Source of the DNA: Burkholderia contaminans
GTDB taxonomy: Bacteria; Pseudomonadota; Gammaproteobacteria; Burkholderiales; Burkholderiaceae
Reading direction: 5' to 3'
Assembly (NCBI RefSeq): GCF_029633825.1
Contig: NZ_CP090640.1
Location: 2,604,001 to 2,668,000, forward strand
DNA length: 64,000 nt
Shown here: piece by piece, positions 18,816 through 28,697 of the stretch
Layout of the letters: the number at the start of each line of letters is the position of its first letter
Position numbering within the stretch: position 1 is the first letter of the stretch
Translations under genes and position numbers: made by a program
Notes under the pieces: generated by a model
What the model was told of the DNA's origin: nothing
Databases searched by the model: none
The model's input: the letters and a program-made list of their open reading frames with translations, nothing else

Positions 18816-21179
18816 ATGCCCGACCTGCTCGCCAATCTGAACCCCGAACAACTCGCCGCCGTCACGTTGCCGAACGAACCGGCGCTGATCCTTGCAGGGG
18901 CGGGCAGCGGCAAGACCCGCGTGCTGATCACCCGCATCGCATGGCTGATCCAGCAGGGCTACGCATCCCCGCCCACCGTGCTCGCCGTGACCTTCACGAA
19001 CAAGGCCGCGCGCGAGATGATGGCGCGCCTGTCGGCGATGATGCCGATCGACACGCGCGGGATGTGGATCGGCACGTTCCACGGCCTGTGCAACCGGATG
19101 CTGCGCACGCACTGGCGCGACGCCGGCCTGCCGCAGACCTTCCAGATCCTCGATACGGCCGACCAGCTGTCCGCGATCAAGCGGCTGATGAAGGCGGCGA
19201 ACGTCGATGATGAGAAGTACCCGCCGAAGAACGTCCAGTACTTCATCAACAACGCGAAGGAACAGGGGCTGCGTCCCGACAAGGTCGACGCGTCCGACAA
19301 CTTCAACCGCAAGTTCGTCGAGCTGTACCAGGCGTACGACCAGCAGTGCCAGCGCGAAGGCGTCGTCGATTTCCCGGAGCTGCTGCTGCGCTGCTACGAG
19401 CTGCTCGCGTACAACGCGCCGCTGCGCGCGCACTACCAGGCGCGCTTCCGGCACATCCTCGTCGACGAGTTCCAGGACACCAACAAGCTGCAGTACGCGT
19501 GGCTCAAGATGCTTGCCGGCGGCGAGAACGCGATCTTCGCGGTCGGCGACGACGACCAGTCGATCTACGCGTTCCGCGGCGCGAACGTCGGCAACATGCG
19601 CGACTTCGAAGACGAATTCCGCGTGCGCAACCTGATCAAGCTCGAGCAGAACTACCGTTCGCACGGCAACATCCTCGACGCGGCGAACCAGCTGATCTCG
19701 AACAACGCGCACCGCCTCGGCAAGAACCTGCGCACCGACGCGGGCCACGGCGAGCCCGTGCGCGTGTACGAGGCGAGCACCGACTCGCAGGAAGCCGGCT
19801 GGATCGTCGAGGAGATCCGCTCGCTGATCAACACCGGGATGGCGCGCAGCGAAGTGGCCGTCCTGTACCGCAGCAACGCGCAGTCGCGTTCGATCGAGCA
19901 CACGCTGATGTCTTCGGGCATCCCGTATCGTGTGTACGGCGGCCTGCGATTCTTCGAGCGCCAGGAAGTGAAGCATGCGCTCGCGTACCTGCGCCTGATC
20001 GACAACCCGAACGACGACACCGCGTTCGTGCGCGTCGTGAACTTCCCGACCCGCGGCATCGGTGCGCGCTCGATCGAGCAGCTGGCCGACGCCGCGCGCC
20101 TGTACGGCTGCTCGATGGCTGCCGCGATCCCGTACGTGACGGGCAAGGCCGGCACGAGCCTCGGCGGGTTCGCGAACCTGGTCGCGAAGATGCGCGCCGA
20201 CACGCAGCACATGAATCTGCCCGACACCGTCGAGCACATCGTGCGCGCCAGCGGCCTCGCCGATTTCTACCAGGGCGAGCGCGAAGGCCAGGACCGTCTC
20301 GAGAACTTGCAGGAACTCGTGAACGCGGCCACCGCGTTCATCGCCGAGGAAGGCTACGGGCTCGACACGCCGGCGCGTTCGATCCCGCTGCGCGCGGGCG
20401 CGATCGCGGCGCCCGAACTCGGCACCGCGACGGACGATCCGGCGGTCGACGTGCTCGACCCGGTATCGCCCGCCGATCCGGCGCAGAACCCCGACACGAT
20501 GACGCCGCTCGCCGGCTTCCTGTCGCATGCGTCGCTGGAGGCCGGCGACAACCAGGCGCAGGCCGGGCAGGACGCCGTGCAGCTGATGACGGTGCACGCG
20601 GCGAAGGGGCTCGAATTCTCGGCCGTGTTCATCACGGGCCTCGAGGAAGGGCTGTTCCCGCACGAGAACAGCGTGCTCGAATCGGACGGCCTCGAGGAAG
20701 AGCGCCGGCTGATGTACGTCGCGATCACGCGTGCGAAGGAGCGGCTCTACCTGTCGTTCGCGCAGAGCCGGATGCTGCATGGCCAGACGCGCTACAACGT
20801 CCGTTCGCGCTTCTTCGACGAACTGCCCGAGCACGTGTTGAAGTGGCTCACGCCGAAGGTCGAGGCCGGTTCGCGCTGGGGCGGCCGGTCGGACAATGCC
20901 GGCTACGGTCGCGACTGGTTCGCGCGGCCGGGCGGCGGCAGTCGCGAGCAGATCGTCGATCCGGCCGTATCCGCCCCGCTGCCCGCGTTCGCGAACAAGC
21001 AGCGCGCGGCCGATGCCGGCTTCCGGGTCGGCCAGCAGGTGTTCCACACCAAGTTCGGCGAAGGCACGGTCACCGCGCTCGAAGGCAACGGCACCGATGC
21101 GAAGGCGCAGGTGAAATTCAAGCGGCACGGCGAGAAGTGGCTCGCGCTTGCGGTCGCGAAACTGCAGGCGGTGGAATGA
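18816..21179 (+). CDS. uvrD: UvrD/Rep-family ATP-dependent DNA helicase
   Basis: The 787-residue superfamily 1A helicase has Walker A AGAGSGKT at residues 27-34, motif Ia VTFTNKAAREM, Walker B ILVDEFQDTN, motif III VGDDDQSIYAFRGA, motif IV LEQNYRS and motif VI YVAITRAKERL. The C-terminal end has the Tudor-like VGQQVFHTKFGEGTV region of UvrD/PcrA. A Pro/Ala/Asp-rich insert (about residues 515-570) makes it longer than the E. coli protein. It should act in nucleotide excision and mismatch repair. Its stop overlaps the start of the nucleosidase gene (ATGATG at 21176-21181). Confidence 0.93.
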   Translation: MPDLLANLNPEQLAAVTLPNEPALILAGAGSGKTRVLITRIAWLIQQGYASPPTVLAVTFTNKAAREMMARLSAMMPIDTRGMWIGTFHGLCNRMLRTHWRDAGLPQTFQILDTADQLSAIKRLMKAANVDDEKYPPKNVQYFINNAKEQGLRPDKVDASDNFNRKFVELYQAYDQQCQREGVVDFPELLLRCYELLAYNAPLRAHYQARFRHILVDEFQDTNKLQYAWLKMLAGGENAIFAVGDDDQSIYAFRGANVGNMRDFEDEFRVRNLIKLEQNYRSHGNILDAANQLISNNAHRLGKNLRTDAGHGEPVRVYEASTDSQEAGWIVEEIRSLINTGMARSEVAVLYRSNAQSRSIEHTLMSSGIPYRVYGGLRFFERQEVKHALAYLRLIDNPNDDTAFVRVVNFPTRGIGARSIEQLADAARLYGCSMAAAIPYVTGKAGTSLGGFANLVAKMRADTQHMNLPDTVEHIVRASGLADFYQGEREGQDRLENLQELVNAATAFIAEEGYGLDTPARSIPLRAGAIAAPELGTATDDPAVDVLDPVSPADPAQNPDTMTPLAGFLSHASLEAGDNQAQAGQDAVQLMTVHAAKGLEFSAVFITGLEEGLFPHENSVLESDGLEEERRLMYVAITRAKERLYLSFAQSRMLHGQTRYNVRSRFFDELPEHVLKWLTPKVEAGSRWGGRSDNAGYGRDWFARPGGGSREQIVDPAVSAPLPAFANKQRAADAGFRVGQQVFHTKFGEGTVTALEGNGTDAKAQVKFKRHGEKWLALAVAKLQAVE

Positions 21180-21973
21180 TGGGCATCGACATGGATGTGA
21201 CGCTTGCAGCCCGCCCGCTCGGCATTCTGGCCGCGCTGCCCGAGGAACTCGGCGACCTGATCGCCGCGATGCGCGCCGACGGCGCGATGAAGACGGTCGC
21301 GCTCGGCCGCCGCGATTATCACGTCGGCACCGTGCACGGCGCGGCCTGCGTCGTGACGCTCGCACGGGTCGGCAAGGTTGCGGCCGCCGCGACGGTCAGC
21401 GCGCTGATTCACGTGTTCGGCGTGGCGGGCGTCGTGTTCACCGGCGTGGCGGGCGGCGTGTCGCGCACGGTGCGGGTTGGCGATGTCGTCGTGGCCGATA
21501 CGCTGCTGCAGCACGATCTCGATGCGTCGCCGCTCTTTCCGCGCTACGAGGTGCCGCTGCTCGGCATCACGCGTTTCGCGACCGACGCGGCGCTGACCGC
21601 GAGCCTGCGGGCGGCGTGCACGCAGTTCGTCGAGGAAGAGGGCGCGCAGTTTGCCGCGCGTTTCGGCCTGGTCGGTGCGACGCTGCATGCGGGGCTCATC
21701 ATCAGCGGCGACCGCTTCGTGTCGAGCGAGCGCGAGGTCGTCGCGTTGCGCGATGCGCTGCCGGATGCGCTTGCGGTCGAGATGGAAGGCGCCGCGATCG
21801 CGCAGGTGTGCGCGGAGCACGACGTGCCGTTCGCGCTCGTGCGCACGATCTCCGATACGGCCGACGATCATGCGACGCAGTCGTTCTCGCACTTCCTGTC
21901 GGCGATCGCGAGCAGCTATTCGTCCGGCATCCTCAAGCGTTTCCTGGCGCTGCATGCGACGACGGCGGCCTGA
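21176..21973 (+). CDS. 5'-Methylthioadenosine/S-adenosylhomocysteine nucleosidase-family protein
   Basis: The 265-residue phosphorylase-superfamily protein should cleave adenine from methylthioadenosine or S-adenosylhomocysteine. ILAALPEEL is the N-terminal family motif, VFTGVAGG and VGDVVVAD follow, and AVEMEGAAIAQVC plus TISDTADD hold the expected catalytic Glu and Asp. It is about 30 residues longer than typical MtnN, with an extra segment around VEEEGAQFAARFG, so specificity may differ. The first ATG (21176) overlaps the helicase stop, with ATG 21179 as an equal alternative; GGTGGA upstream serves as ribosome site. Confidence 0.85.
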   Translation: MMGIDMDVTLAARPLGILAALPEELGDLIAAMRADGAMKTVALGRRDYHVGTVHGAACVVTLARVGKVAAAATVSALIHVFGVAGVVFTGVAGGVSRTVRVGDVVVADTLLQHDLDASPLFPRYEVPLLGITRFATDAALTASLRAACTQFVEEEGAQFAARFGLVGATLHAGLIISGDRFVSSEREVVALRDALPDALAVEMEGAAIAQVCAEHDVPFALVRTISDTADDHATQSFSHFLSAIASSYSSGILKRFLALHATTAA

Positions 21974-21990
21974 AGCCGCCGTCGTTTTCT
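21961..21990 (+). terminator. Intrinsic terminator of the uvrD-nucleosidase operon
   Basis: GACGGCGGC (21961-21969) pairs exactly with GCCGCCGTC (21975-21983) around a five-base loop, then GTTTTCTTC follows. The stop codon of the nucleosidase gene (21971-21973) sits in the loop. Confidence 0.7.
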
Positions 21991-22048
21991 TCATTTCCTT
22001 CATTCGAGCCGTTCGACCGGCCGCGGCGCGCACGCCGCGGCCGGGTCG

Positions 22049-23287
22049 TCACGCCTGCTTGCGCCGGCTGCTTTCGAGGTTCGGCAGGAACACCGTCAGC
22101 ACGCCGATCAGCGGCAGGAACGAGCACACCTTGTAGACGAACGGGATGCTCGTCGCGTCGGCGAGCTGGCCGAGCACGGCCGCGCCGACGCCGCCCAGGC
22201 CGAACGCGAAGCCGAAGAACAGGCCCGCGACCATCCCGACCTTGCCGGGCATCAGCTCCGTCGCATAGACGAGGATCGCGGCGAACGCCGACGCCAGCAC
22301 GACGCCGATGATCACGGTCAGCACGCTGGTCCAGAACAGGTTCGCGTACGGCAGCAGCATCGTGAACGGCGCGACGCCGAGGATCGACACCCAGATCACG
22401 TACTTGCGGCCGATCCGGTCGCCCACGGGCCCGCCGATCAGCGTGCCGGCCGCCACCGCCGCGAGGAACACGAACAGGTGGATCTGCGCGGCCTGCACCG
22501 ACAGGTGGAACTTGTCGATCAGGTAGAACGTGAAATAGCTGTTGATGCTCGCGAGGTAGAAGTACTTCGAGAACACGAGCAGCACCAGCACGCCGATCGC
22601 GCCCATCACGCGGCCGCGCGACAGCGTCGGGTGGCCGGCCGCCGCGGCCTTCTTCTTCATCGACGGATGCTTCTTGTACCAGTGGCCGATCTGCGTGAGC
22701 ACGATCATCGCGACGAGCGCGGCCGCCGAGAACCACGCGATGCTGTGCTGGCCGTGCGGAATGATCACGAGTGCGGCCAGCAGCGGCCCGAGCGCGGAAC
22801 CCGCATTGCCGCCGACCTGGAACACCGACTGCGCGAGCCCGTGCTGGCCGCCCGACGCCATCCGCGCGACGCGTGACGATTCGGGGTGGAACACCGACGA
22901 ACCGCAGCCGACGAGCGCCGCGGCCACCAGCAGCATTTCGAAATTCGGCGCGACCGACATCAGCAGCAACCCCGCGAGCGTGAAGCCCATGCCGACCGGC
23001 AGCGAATACGGTTTCGGACGCTTGTCGGTATAGAGGCCGATGAGCGGCTGCAGCAGCGACGCGGTGATCTGGTAAGTGAGCGTGATCAGGCCGATCTGCG
23101 CGAACGACAGCGCGAACTGGCTCTTGAGCATCGGATAGATCGCGAGGATCAACGACTGGATCATGTCGTTGAGCATGTGCGAGAAGCTGATCGCACCGAG
23201 CACCGGGTACACGGTGCGGGCGACGGGCGGGGCGGATGGCTTGGCGGCGGCTGCGCCGGCGGAGCCGGTGTCGAGGCTGGTTTCCAT
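22049..23287 (-). CDS. fsr: Fosmidomycin-resistance-type MFS exporter
   Basis: The 412-residue protein is a 12-helix major facilitator close in pattern to the Fsr (fosmidomycin resistance) family: N-terminal ISFSHMLNDMIQSLILAIYP, then the cytoplasmic-loop motif LIGLYTDKRPKP and FHPESSRVAR. The second half repeats the loop motif as GGPVGDRIGRKYV. The start ATG at 23287 matches the family; the frame is open far upstream only because of high GC. The natural substrate is unknown. It is divergent from the chemoreceptor gene across a 444-base gap. Confidence 0.88.
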   Translation of the reverse strand: METSLDTGSAGAAAAKPSAPPVARTVYPVLGAISFSHMLNDMIQSLILAIYPMLKSQFALSFAQIGLITLTYQITASLLQPLIGLYTDKRPKPYSLPVGMGFTLAGLLLMSVAPNFEMLLVAAALVGCGSSVFHPESSRVARMASGGQHGLAQSVFQVGGNAGSALGPLLAALVIIPHGQHSIAWFSAAALVAMIVLTQIGHWYKKHPSMKKKAAAAGHPTLSRGRVMGAIGVLVLLVFSKYFYLASINSYFTFYLIDKFHLSVQAAQIHLFVFLAAVAAGTLIGGPVGDRIGRKYVIWVSILGVAPFTMLLPYANLFWTSVLTVIIGVVLASAFAAILVYATELMPGKVGMVAGLFFGFAFGLGGVGAAVLGQLADATSIPFVYKVCSFLPLIGVLTVFLPNLESSRRKQA

Positions 23288-23731
23288 GTGAGAGCTGAAC
23301 GAGTTGAGGTGGCGGGCGCGCTCTGCTGGGGATCGGCGCGTCTTGAATCGTTGCTGCGTCAAAGAAGTGTAATGTGGCGTATCGAGAATGTCAGGACAAC
23401 TTTTATCGCGAATCGGACATTCATCTGATGGATCGCCGGGTGCGTGTTTTTTTGACCGGGTATAACGCTGGCGGTGCGCCTGCCCGCCGTGGGAGGGCGT
23501 TCCCGGGGCCGGTGCGTGGTTTCCCGGACTCAAGAAACGGCGGTGGCGGCCGTAGAACGACCCAATGACAAGACAACAGGCGCGCCGCGCCCGGCACCGG
23601 CTATCCGCCAGTGCGGGCGCAGGACGCGCGGCAAGGCCAGCCATCGCGGGAATGCCGGGACCGATCTTTCCGGCCGCGTGATCAATACGGGGATAGTTCG
23701 ATGAAAGCAGCATCTTTGCATCCACGGCCCG
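23288..23731. other. 444-base non-coding stretch between fsr and the chemoreceptor
   Basis: No open frame here looks like a gene. The AT-richer centre (about 23360-23430) holds an inverted repeat, GAATGTC at 23386-23392 and GACATTC at 23416-23422, which could be a regulator site for fsr. Near the right end an ATG at 23701 has a Shine-Dalgarno-like GGGGATAG upstream, but its frame does not continue into the chemoreceptor. Confidence 0.5.
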
Positions 23732-25372
23732 GTGCGGCCGCCGCCGCACCCGACGTTGCCGCCGGCCGCGCCGCGCGGCCCGCGGGCGGCACGTCGCGAG
23801 CGTCGGCCGTGGACCGTCAAGGCGACGTTGCGCGCCGCATTCGCGATCCTGCTTGTCGGCACGCTCGCGATCGGCGTGTTCTCGCTCTGGCAGATCAGCC
23901 GGCTGAACGCGTCGATCGCGTCGGTCTACGAGCAGGGCCACGTCGCGAGCCGCGCGGCCGAGGAGGTCCGGGCCGAAGTGCTGCGCGCGAGCCGTGCCCA
24001 GAAGATGCTGCTGACTGCGACCACCGCGAAGGAGCGCGACGAACTGGGCGCCGACGTGGGCGCGGGGCTCGCGTCGATCGGCCAGGCGCTCGGCACGCTG
24101 CAGCGCTACGCGGATCCGGCCGATGCCGACGATTCGGCGCGGCTGCGCGCTTTCTCGGCGGCGGTCGGTACGTGGAGCGCGCATCTGCGCGATTTCGTCG
24201 AACTCGTGCGTGCGCAGCCGCTCGACCTGTCGCAGATGAACTGGCAGGTCGGCACGCAGGACGTGTCGCTGCTGGTCGAAACCGGCAAGCTCGAGAAACT
24301 CGTCGCCGAACTCGTGAAGACGCGCGGTGCGAAGTCGAAGGCGACGCTCGATGCGTCCGCCACCATTTTCTCGTCGTCGTTCGCGATGATCGCGGCGATG
24401 ACGGTTGCGCTGATCGTGCTCGCGATCGTGATCGCCGAGCGCGTCGTGCGCCGTCTCGCGTCGCAGCTCGGCGGCGAGCCCGCGCACGCGAAGGCGATCG
24501 CCGCGGACATCGCGCGCGGCGACCTGACGCGACCGATCACGCTGGGCCGGCACGACCGCGACAGCATGGTGCGTGCACTGGCCGAGATGCAGACGGGGCT
24601 CGCGGCGACCGTCGGCGAGATCGCCGTCAGCGCCGAGGCGATCGCGGCGGCGTCGGGCGAGATCTCCACCGGCAATCTCGACCTGTCGAAGCGCACCGAG
24701 CAGCAGGCCGTCGCGCTCGAGCGCACCGCGGCCAGCATGGAGCAACTCACGTCGACCGTCCGCCAGAACGCCGAGAACGCGCGGCAGGCGAGTGCGCTCG
24801 CGGCCAATGCGTCGGCCGTCGCGGAGACGGGCGGGGAGGTCGTCGGGCGCGTGGTGGCGACGATGAGCGAGATCGACGACAGCGCGAAGAACATCCGCGA
24901 CATCATCGGCACGATCGAGGGCATCGCGTTCCAGACCAACATTCTTGCGTTGAATGCGGCGGTCGAGGCCGCGCGCGCCGGCGAACAGGGGCGTGGCTTC
25001 TCGGTGGTCGCGGGCGAGGTGCGGCTGCTCGCGCAGCGCTCGGCGACCGCGGCGAAGGAGATTCGCGAGTTGATCGGTGCGTCGGTCGAGCGCGTCGCGA
25101 ACGGTGCGACGCTCGCGCACGACGCGGGCCGCACCATGGGCGACGTCGTGCGGGCAGTGAAGCGCGTGACCGACATCATCGGCGAGATTTCCGCGGCATC
25201 CGACGAGCAGAGCGCCGGCATCGACGAAATCGGCCGTGCGGTCACGCAGATGGATGCCGGCACGCAGCAGAATGCGGCGCTCGTCGAACAGGCGGCCGCG
25301 GCCGCGAATGCGCTCGACGAGCAGGCTCAGGCGCTGAAGTCGCTGGTCGGGCGTTTCCGCATCGCCGCGTAG
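23732..25372 (+). CDS. Methyl-accepting chemotaxis protein
   Basis: The chemoreceptor has a first membrane helix at about residues 33-52, a four-helix-bundle periplasmic sensor (about 55-205), a second helix (about 210-232), a HAMP domain and a long cytoplasmic signalling coiled coil. The hairpin tip [20 protein letters not shown] is intact. There is no CheR-binding pentapeptide at the C-terminus (ends RFRIAA). The only start in frame is GTG 23732, without a ribosome site, and gives a Pro/Arg-rich leader; a well-placed ATG at 23701 is in another frame. The true start is uncertain and a small frameshift is possible. Confidence 0.88.
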   Translation: MRPPPHPTLPPAAPRGPRAARRERRPWTVKATLRAAFAILLVGTLAIGVFSLWQISRLNASIASVYEQGHVASRAAEEVRAEVLRASRAQKMLLTATTAKERDELGADVGAGLASIGQALGTLQRYADPADADDSARLRAFSAAVGTWSAHLRDFVELVRAQPLDLSQMNWQVGTQDVSLLVETGKLEKLVAELVKTRGAKSKATLDASATIFSSSFAMIAAMTVALIVLAIVIAERVVRRLASQLGGEPAHAKAIAADIARGDLTRPITLGRHDRDSMVRALAEMQTGLAATVGEIAVSAEAIAAASGEISTGNLDLSKRTEQQAVALERTAASMEQLTSTVRQNAENARQASALAANASAVAETGGEVVGRVVATMSEIDDSAKNIRDIIGTIEGIAFQTNILALNAAVEAARAGEQGRGFSVVAGEVRLLAQRSATAAKEIRELIGASVERVANGATLAHDAGRTMGDVVRAVKRVTDIIGEISAASDEQSAGIDEIGRAVTQMDAGTQQNAALVEQAAAAANALDEQAQALKSLVGRFRIAA

Positions 25373-25393
25373 CCGCGCCCGGCCATCCGGCGC

Positions 25394-26269
25394 TTACGAC
25401 TTCTTCTGCTTGTCCGGATCGATGATGACCGTGCAGGTCGTGCCCGCCGACAGCACCACGTCGGCCGGCACGTCGTCGATCTTGATGCGCACCGGCACGC
25501 GCTGCGCGAGGCGCACCCAGTTGAAGGTCGGGTTCACGTCCGCGACGAGGTCGCGGCTTTGCGGGTTGTCGCGATCGTAGATGCCGCGCGAAATGCTTTC
25601 GACGTGGCCCTTCATCACGCCGCCGCTCATCAGCCGCATCTCGGCCGGCGCGCCGATCTTCACGCGCGGCAGCTTGGTTTCCTCGAAGTAGCCGTAGACC
25701 CAGAACGAATGGCTGTCGACGATCGCGAGCTTCGCCTGGCCGGCCACCGCATAGTTGCCCTTGAACGTCTGCAGGTTCGTGATGTAGCCGTCGACCGGCG
25801 CGACGACGCGCGTGCGCTCGAGGTTGAGCTTCGCGGCATCGAGCGCGGCGACTGCCTGCTGGTACTGCGCATCGGCGCTCGACGCACTGTGCGCGGCGTT
25901 CTCGCGGTTTTCCTTCGACACGACGAGCGCATCGAGATCCGCGCGGCGGGCCGCGTCGTCGCGGCGCATCTGCAGTTCCGCGCGGCGGGCGGCGACGGCC
26001 GCCTGCGCCTGCTCGACCGCGATCTGGTAGTGCGACGGGTCGATCTGCATGATCAGGTCGCCTTTCTTGACGAGCTGGTTGTCATGCACGGGCAGCTCGA
26101 CGATCGCGCCCGATACGTCCGGCGCGACGTTGACGATCTCGGCGCGCACGCGCCCGTCGCGCGTCCACGGATCGTCCATGTAGTGCACCCACAGCGAGCG
26201 CCCGATCAGAATCGCGACGAGAAGGATGACGGCGGTCGCGACGAAGCCGAAGAGTTTTCTGAGAATCAT
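25394..26269 (-). CDS. HlyD-family efflux adaptor (AaeA/EmrA-like)
   Basis: The 291-residue periplasmic adaptor has one N-terminal membrane helix (residues about 5-27), then a biotinyl-lipoyl-like half (VAPDVSGAIVELPVHDNQ), a short coiled-coil hairpin with LNLERTRVVAPVDGYI as the returning strand, and a beta barrel. It should link the FUSC pump to the NodT outer membrane factor encoded in the same operon. It starts 12 bases after the DUF1656 gene. The set resembles AaeXAB aromatic-acid efflux; the substrate here is not known. Confidence 0.88.
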   Translation of the reverse strand: MILRKLFGFVATAVILLVAILIGRSLWVHYMDDPWTRDGRVRAEIVNVAPDVSGAIVELPVHDNQLVKKGDLIMQIDPSHYQIAVEQAQAAVAARRAELQMRRDDAARRADLDALVVSKENRENAAHSASSADAQYQQAVAALDAAKLNLERTRVVAPVDGYITNLQTFKGNYAVAGQAKLAIVDSHSFWVYGYFEETKLPRVKIGAPAEMRLMSGGVMKGHVESISRGIYDRDNPQSRDLVADVNPTFNWVRLAQRVPVRIKIDDVPADVVLSAGTTCTVIIDPDKQKKS

Positions 26270-26281
26270 GATGGTTCGGAA

Positions 26282-26485
26282 TCAACGATAAACGGCGAGA
26301 CTCAGTCCGCCGCAAATGCAGACGAGAAGGCAGGCCCGGAACAGCGACGGGTGCCAGACGAGACGGTAGAGGCCCGTGTAGGCGAGCAGGCGGTCGACGG
26401 CCCAGGTCGCGAGCGCGCCGAGGGCGAACATCAGCACCACCGTGGGCATGTAGGCATCGAGAATGGCGATTTCACGCGGCATCAT
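26282..26485 (-). CDS. DUF1656 (AaeX-like) small membrane protein
   Basis: This 67-residue protein has two predicted membrane helices (about residues 13-35 and 48-65) and fits the DUF1656 family that accompanies AaeA/AaeB pumps. The start overlaps the stop of the FUSC gene in an ATGA arrangement (26485-26482), a sign of translational coupling. Two successive ATG codons (26485, 26482) are both possible. The exact function of this small subunit is unknown. Confidence 0.85.
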   Translation of the reverse strand: MMPREIAILDAYMPTVVLMFALGALATWAVDRLLAYTGLYRLVWHPSLFRACLLVCICGGLSLAVYR

Positions 26486-28683
26486 GACGAGGCTCCTGGT
26501 TGGGGACGCACGGGGCGGTTGCGGTTGAGCGCGGCGAGCGGCGATTCGGGATCGAGCAGCGCCGTGCGCACGAAATGCAGGTGGCTCAGGATGCGCTGCA
26601 GCCGGTGGCGCTCGTCGCGCGTCGGCGTGAACGCGTCGAGTGTCTGCCGGGTCGCGTCGATCGCATCGTTGACCGCGGCGAGCGTGGCGTCGAAGCGTTC
26701 GGCGTCCGGCCGCGTGAACAGCGACGACAGCGCGGCGCGCATCGTCTCGATCGCGCGTCGCCACGACGTCGTCGGCGCATAGCGCGGCTCGGAGGGCAGC
26801 GTCGCCAGCTCGTGGCGCAGGTCGATGGCCGCGTTGCCGGTTTCGAGCACCGCGAACATCCAGCGCAGCGCGTCGCGCTGCACGTCGGGCTGGTCGGCCG
26901 ACAGCGTATGCGCCTGGTACATCAGGTCGCGCGCGCCGCTCTCGAAGCGCGTGCGCAATCCGGCGAGCCGTGCATGGCAGGCCGCAACCGCCTGGTGGCG
27001 CAGGTCGGCGAACAGGCGTTTCTTGAGCCACGGCGCGGTCGGCGGGAACAGCACCGCGAACGCGATCGCCGATACCAGCATCGACAGCAGCAGCGCGAGC
27101 GCGTCGTTCATGAAGCTCATCGGATCGTAGTGCGTGATGCTGTCCGGGCCCGCGAGGAAGCAGAAGAAGATCAGGTAGCCCATCCCGTAGCCCGCGAGCT
27201 TCGGCTTCAGCGTCATGTAGATGCCGATCGCGAGCAACGGCGCGAGCGCTGCGCACAGCAGCCAGAAGCCGTCGATCCGCGGGTAGATGCCGAACGTCAG
27301 CAGGAAGCCGGTACAAACGGCCAGCGCCGTGCCCATCCCCATCTGCGCCGCCATCGCGGTCGGGCGTGGTGCCGACGACGCGAGCGCGCAGGTCGCCGCG
27401 GCGTTCAGCACCAGCATCACGCCGCTCGGCCACGCGGTCTCGATCCAGAACCAGCCCAGCGCGAGAATCACCGTCGCGGTGCGGATCCCCGCGATCATGG
27501 CGGCCGTCCGGTTGGTGCGCGGCTCGTAGCGCTCGATCCAGCGTTCGCGCTCGTGCGTCGCGGTCGCGAGCGACGCATAGGTCGCCGCATATTCCTGCAG
27601 GTCGGTGATGAAGCGATACAGCAGCTCGGCGGCCGTGTCGAAGTCGAGCAGCGGGAAGCCGGGCTGCGTTTCGAGTTCCGCGCGCGTCGCGCGAATGCGG
27701 CGCGGCAGCGCATCGCGCCACGCGAGCAGTTGCTCGGCCGAGTGCGCGGCGTCGATCGACGTGCGCACGGGTTCGCCGTGGCGCGTGAGCAGCGGCGCGA
27801 TTTCGCGGAAATACGGCTCGATCGCATCGATCGCAGCCTGCGCACCGGCCGCGTGCAGCCGGTTCATCAACTGGTGCAGTGCGTGAAAGCGGCTCGACGC
27901 GCTCATGAATTCGCTGTTCAGCCGCGCGAGCCGGCCGCTGCGCATGCGCGTGTCCGGATTCTCGAACACGGCCATGCTGCGCGCGGCCTCGAAGCCGACC
28001 ACGTCGGCGACGAAGCGCGTGTGGATGGTCTCGATGTGCGCGCGGTCGAGCTGACCCGACAGTGCCGACGCGACGTAATCCACGAAGCTGCCGAAGCGCT
28101 TGCGCACCGTCGTGCGCATCTGCTCGCCGGTATATTGCGGAAACACGAGCGCGCTGACGACACCGGCCGACACGATCCCGATGATGACTTCCGAGACGCG
28201 CGTCATCGCGCTCATGAACGCCCCGTCCGGGTGCTGCGACGCGGGCAGGCCGATCAGCGCGGTCGTATAGCCGGCGAGCAGGAAGCCGTAGCTGCGGAAG
28301 TTGCGATTGCGCGCGGCGCCGGCGGTGCACAGCGCGATCCAGATGGCGATCGCCAGCAGGAACAACTGCGGCTGCTGCGGGAACAGCCCGACGAACGTGA
28401 GCGTCGCGATGAGCCCGAAGATCGTGCCGGCGACCCGGTAGAAGCTCTTCGCGAGCACGGCGCCGCTTTGCGGCTGCATCACGATGAAGACGGTGGTCAT
28501 CGCCGTTTTCGGTGCCGGCAGGTCGAGCCGCATCGACACGCCGAGCGCGATGAAGGCCGCGAGCAGCGCCTTGAACAGGTAGAGCCACGCGGCGCCGTCG
28601 GTGCGGGCCCAGTCGCCGAACGCGGTGGTCCAGGCCGCGAACGGGCCGCCGACGGGTGTGGAAGCGGGGGAGGAGGCTGACAT
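26482..28683 (-). CDS. FUSC-family inner membrane efflux protein (AaeB-like)
   Basis: The 733-residue protein has the two-half FUSC layout: an N-terminal cluster of about five or six membrane helices (residues about 25-170), a cytoplasmic region (about 180-360), a second helix cluster (about 375-520) and a C-terminal soluble tail. PAPKTAMTTVFIVMQPQSGA near residue 60 is a typical FUSC signature. It lies 14 bases after the NodT gene and overlaps the DUF1656 gene. By analogy with AaeB it should export aromatic acids or similar anions; this is inference. Confidence 0.88.
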   Translation of the reverse strand: MSASSPASTPVGGPFAAWTTAFGDWARTDGAAWLYLFKALLAAFIALGVSMRLDLPAPKTAMTTVFIVMQPQSGAVLAKSFYRVAGTIFGLIATLTFVGLFPQQPQLFLLAIAIWIALCTAGAARNRNFRSYGFLLAGYTTALIGLPASQHPDGAFMSAMTRVSEVIIGIVSAGVVSALVFPQYTGEQMRTTVRKRFGSFVDYVASALSGQLDRAHIETIHTRFVADVVGFEAARSMAVFENPDTRMRSGRLARLNSEFMSASSRFHALHQLMNRLHAAGAQAAIDAIEPYFREIAPLLTRHGEPVRTSIDAAHSAEQLLAWRDALPRRIRATRAELETQPGFPLLDFDTAAELLYRFITDLQEYAATYASLATATHERERWIERYEPRTNRTAAMIAGIRTATVILALGWFWIETAWPSGVMLVLNAAATCALASSAPRPTAMAAQMGMGTALAVCTGFLLTFGIYPRIDGFWLLCAALAPLLAIGIYMTLKPKLAGYGMGYLIFFCFLAGPDSITHYDPMSFMNDALALLLSMLVSAIAFAVLFPPTAPWLKKRLFADLRHQAVAACHARLAGLRTRFESGARDLMYQAHTLSADQPDVQRDALRWMFAVLETGNAAIDLRHELATLPSEPRYAPTTSWRRAIETMRAALSSLFTRPDAERFDATLAAVNDAIDATRQTLDAFTPTRDERHRLQRILSHLHFVRTALLDPESPLAALNRNRPVRPQPGASS

Positions 28684-28697
28684 GGCGTCGCTCCGCG

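Noticed and set aside
26500..28680. 726-codon plus-strand frame opposite the FUSC gene
   Set aside because: No domains, Arg/Glu/Gln-rich, and the minus-strand FUSC protein has clear membrane helices and operon context.
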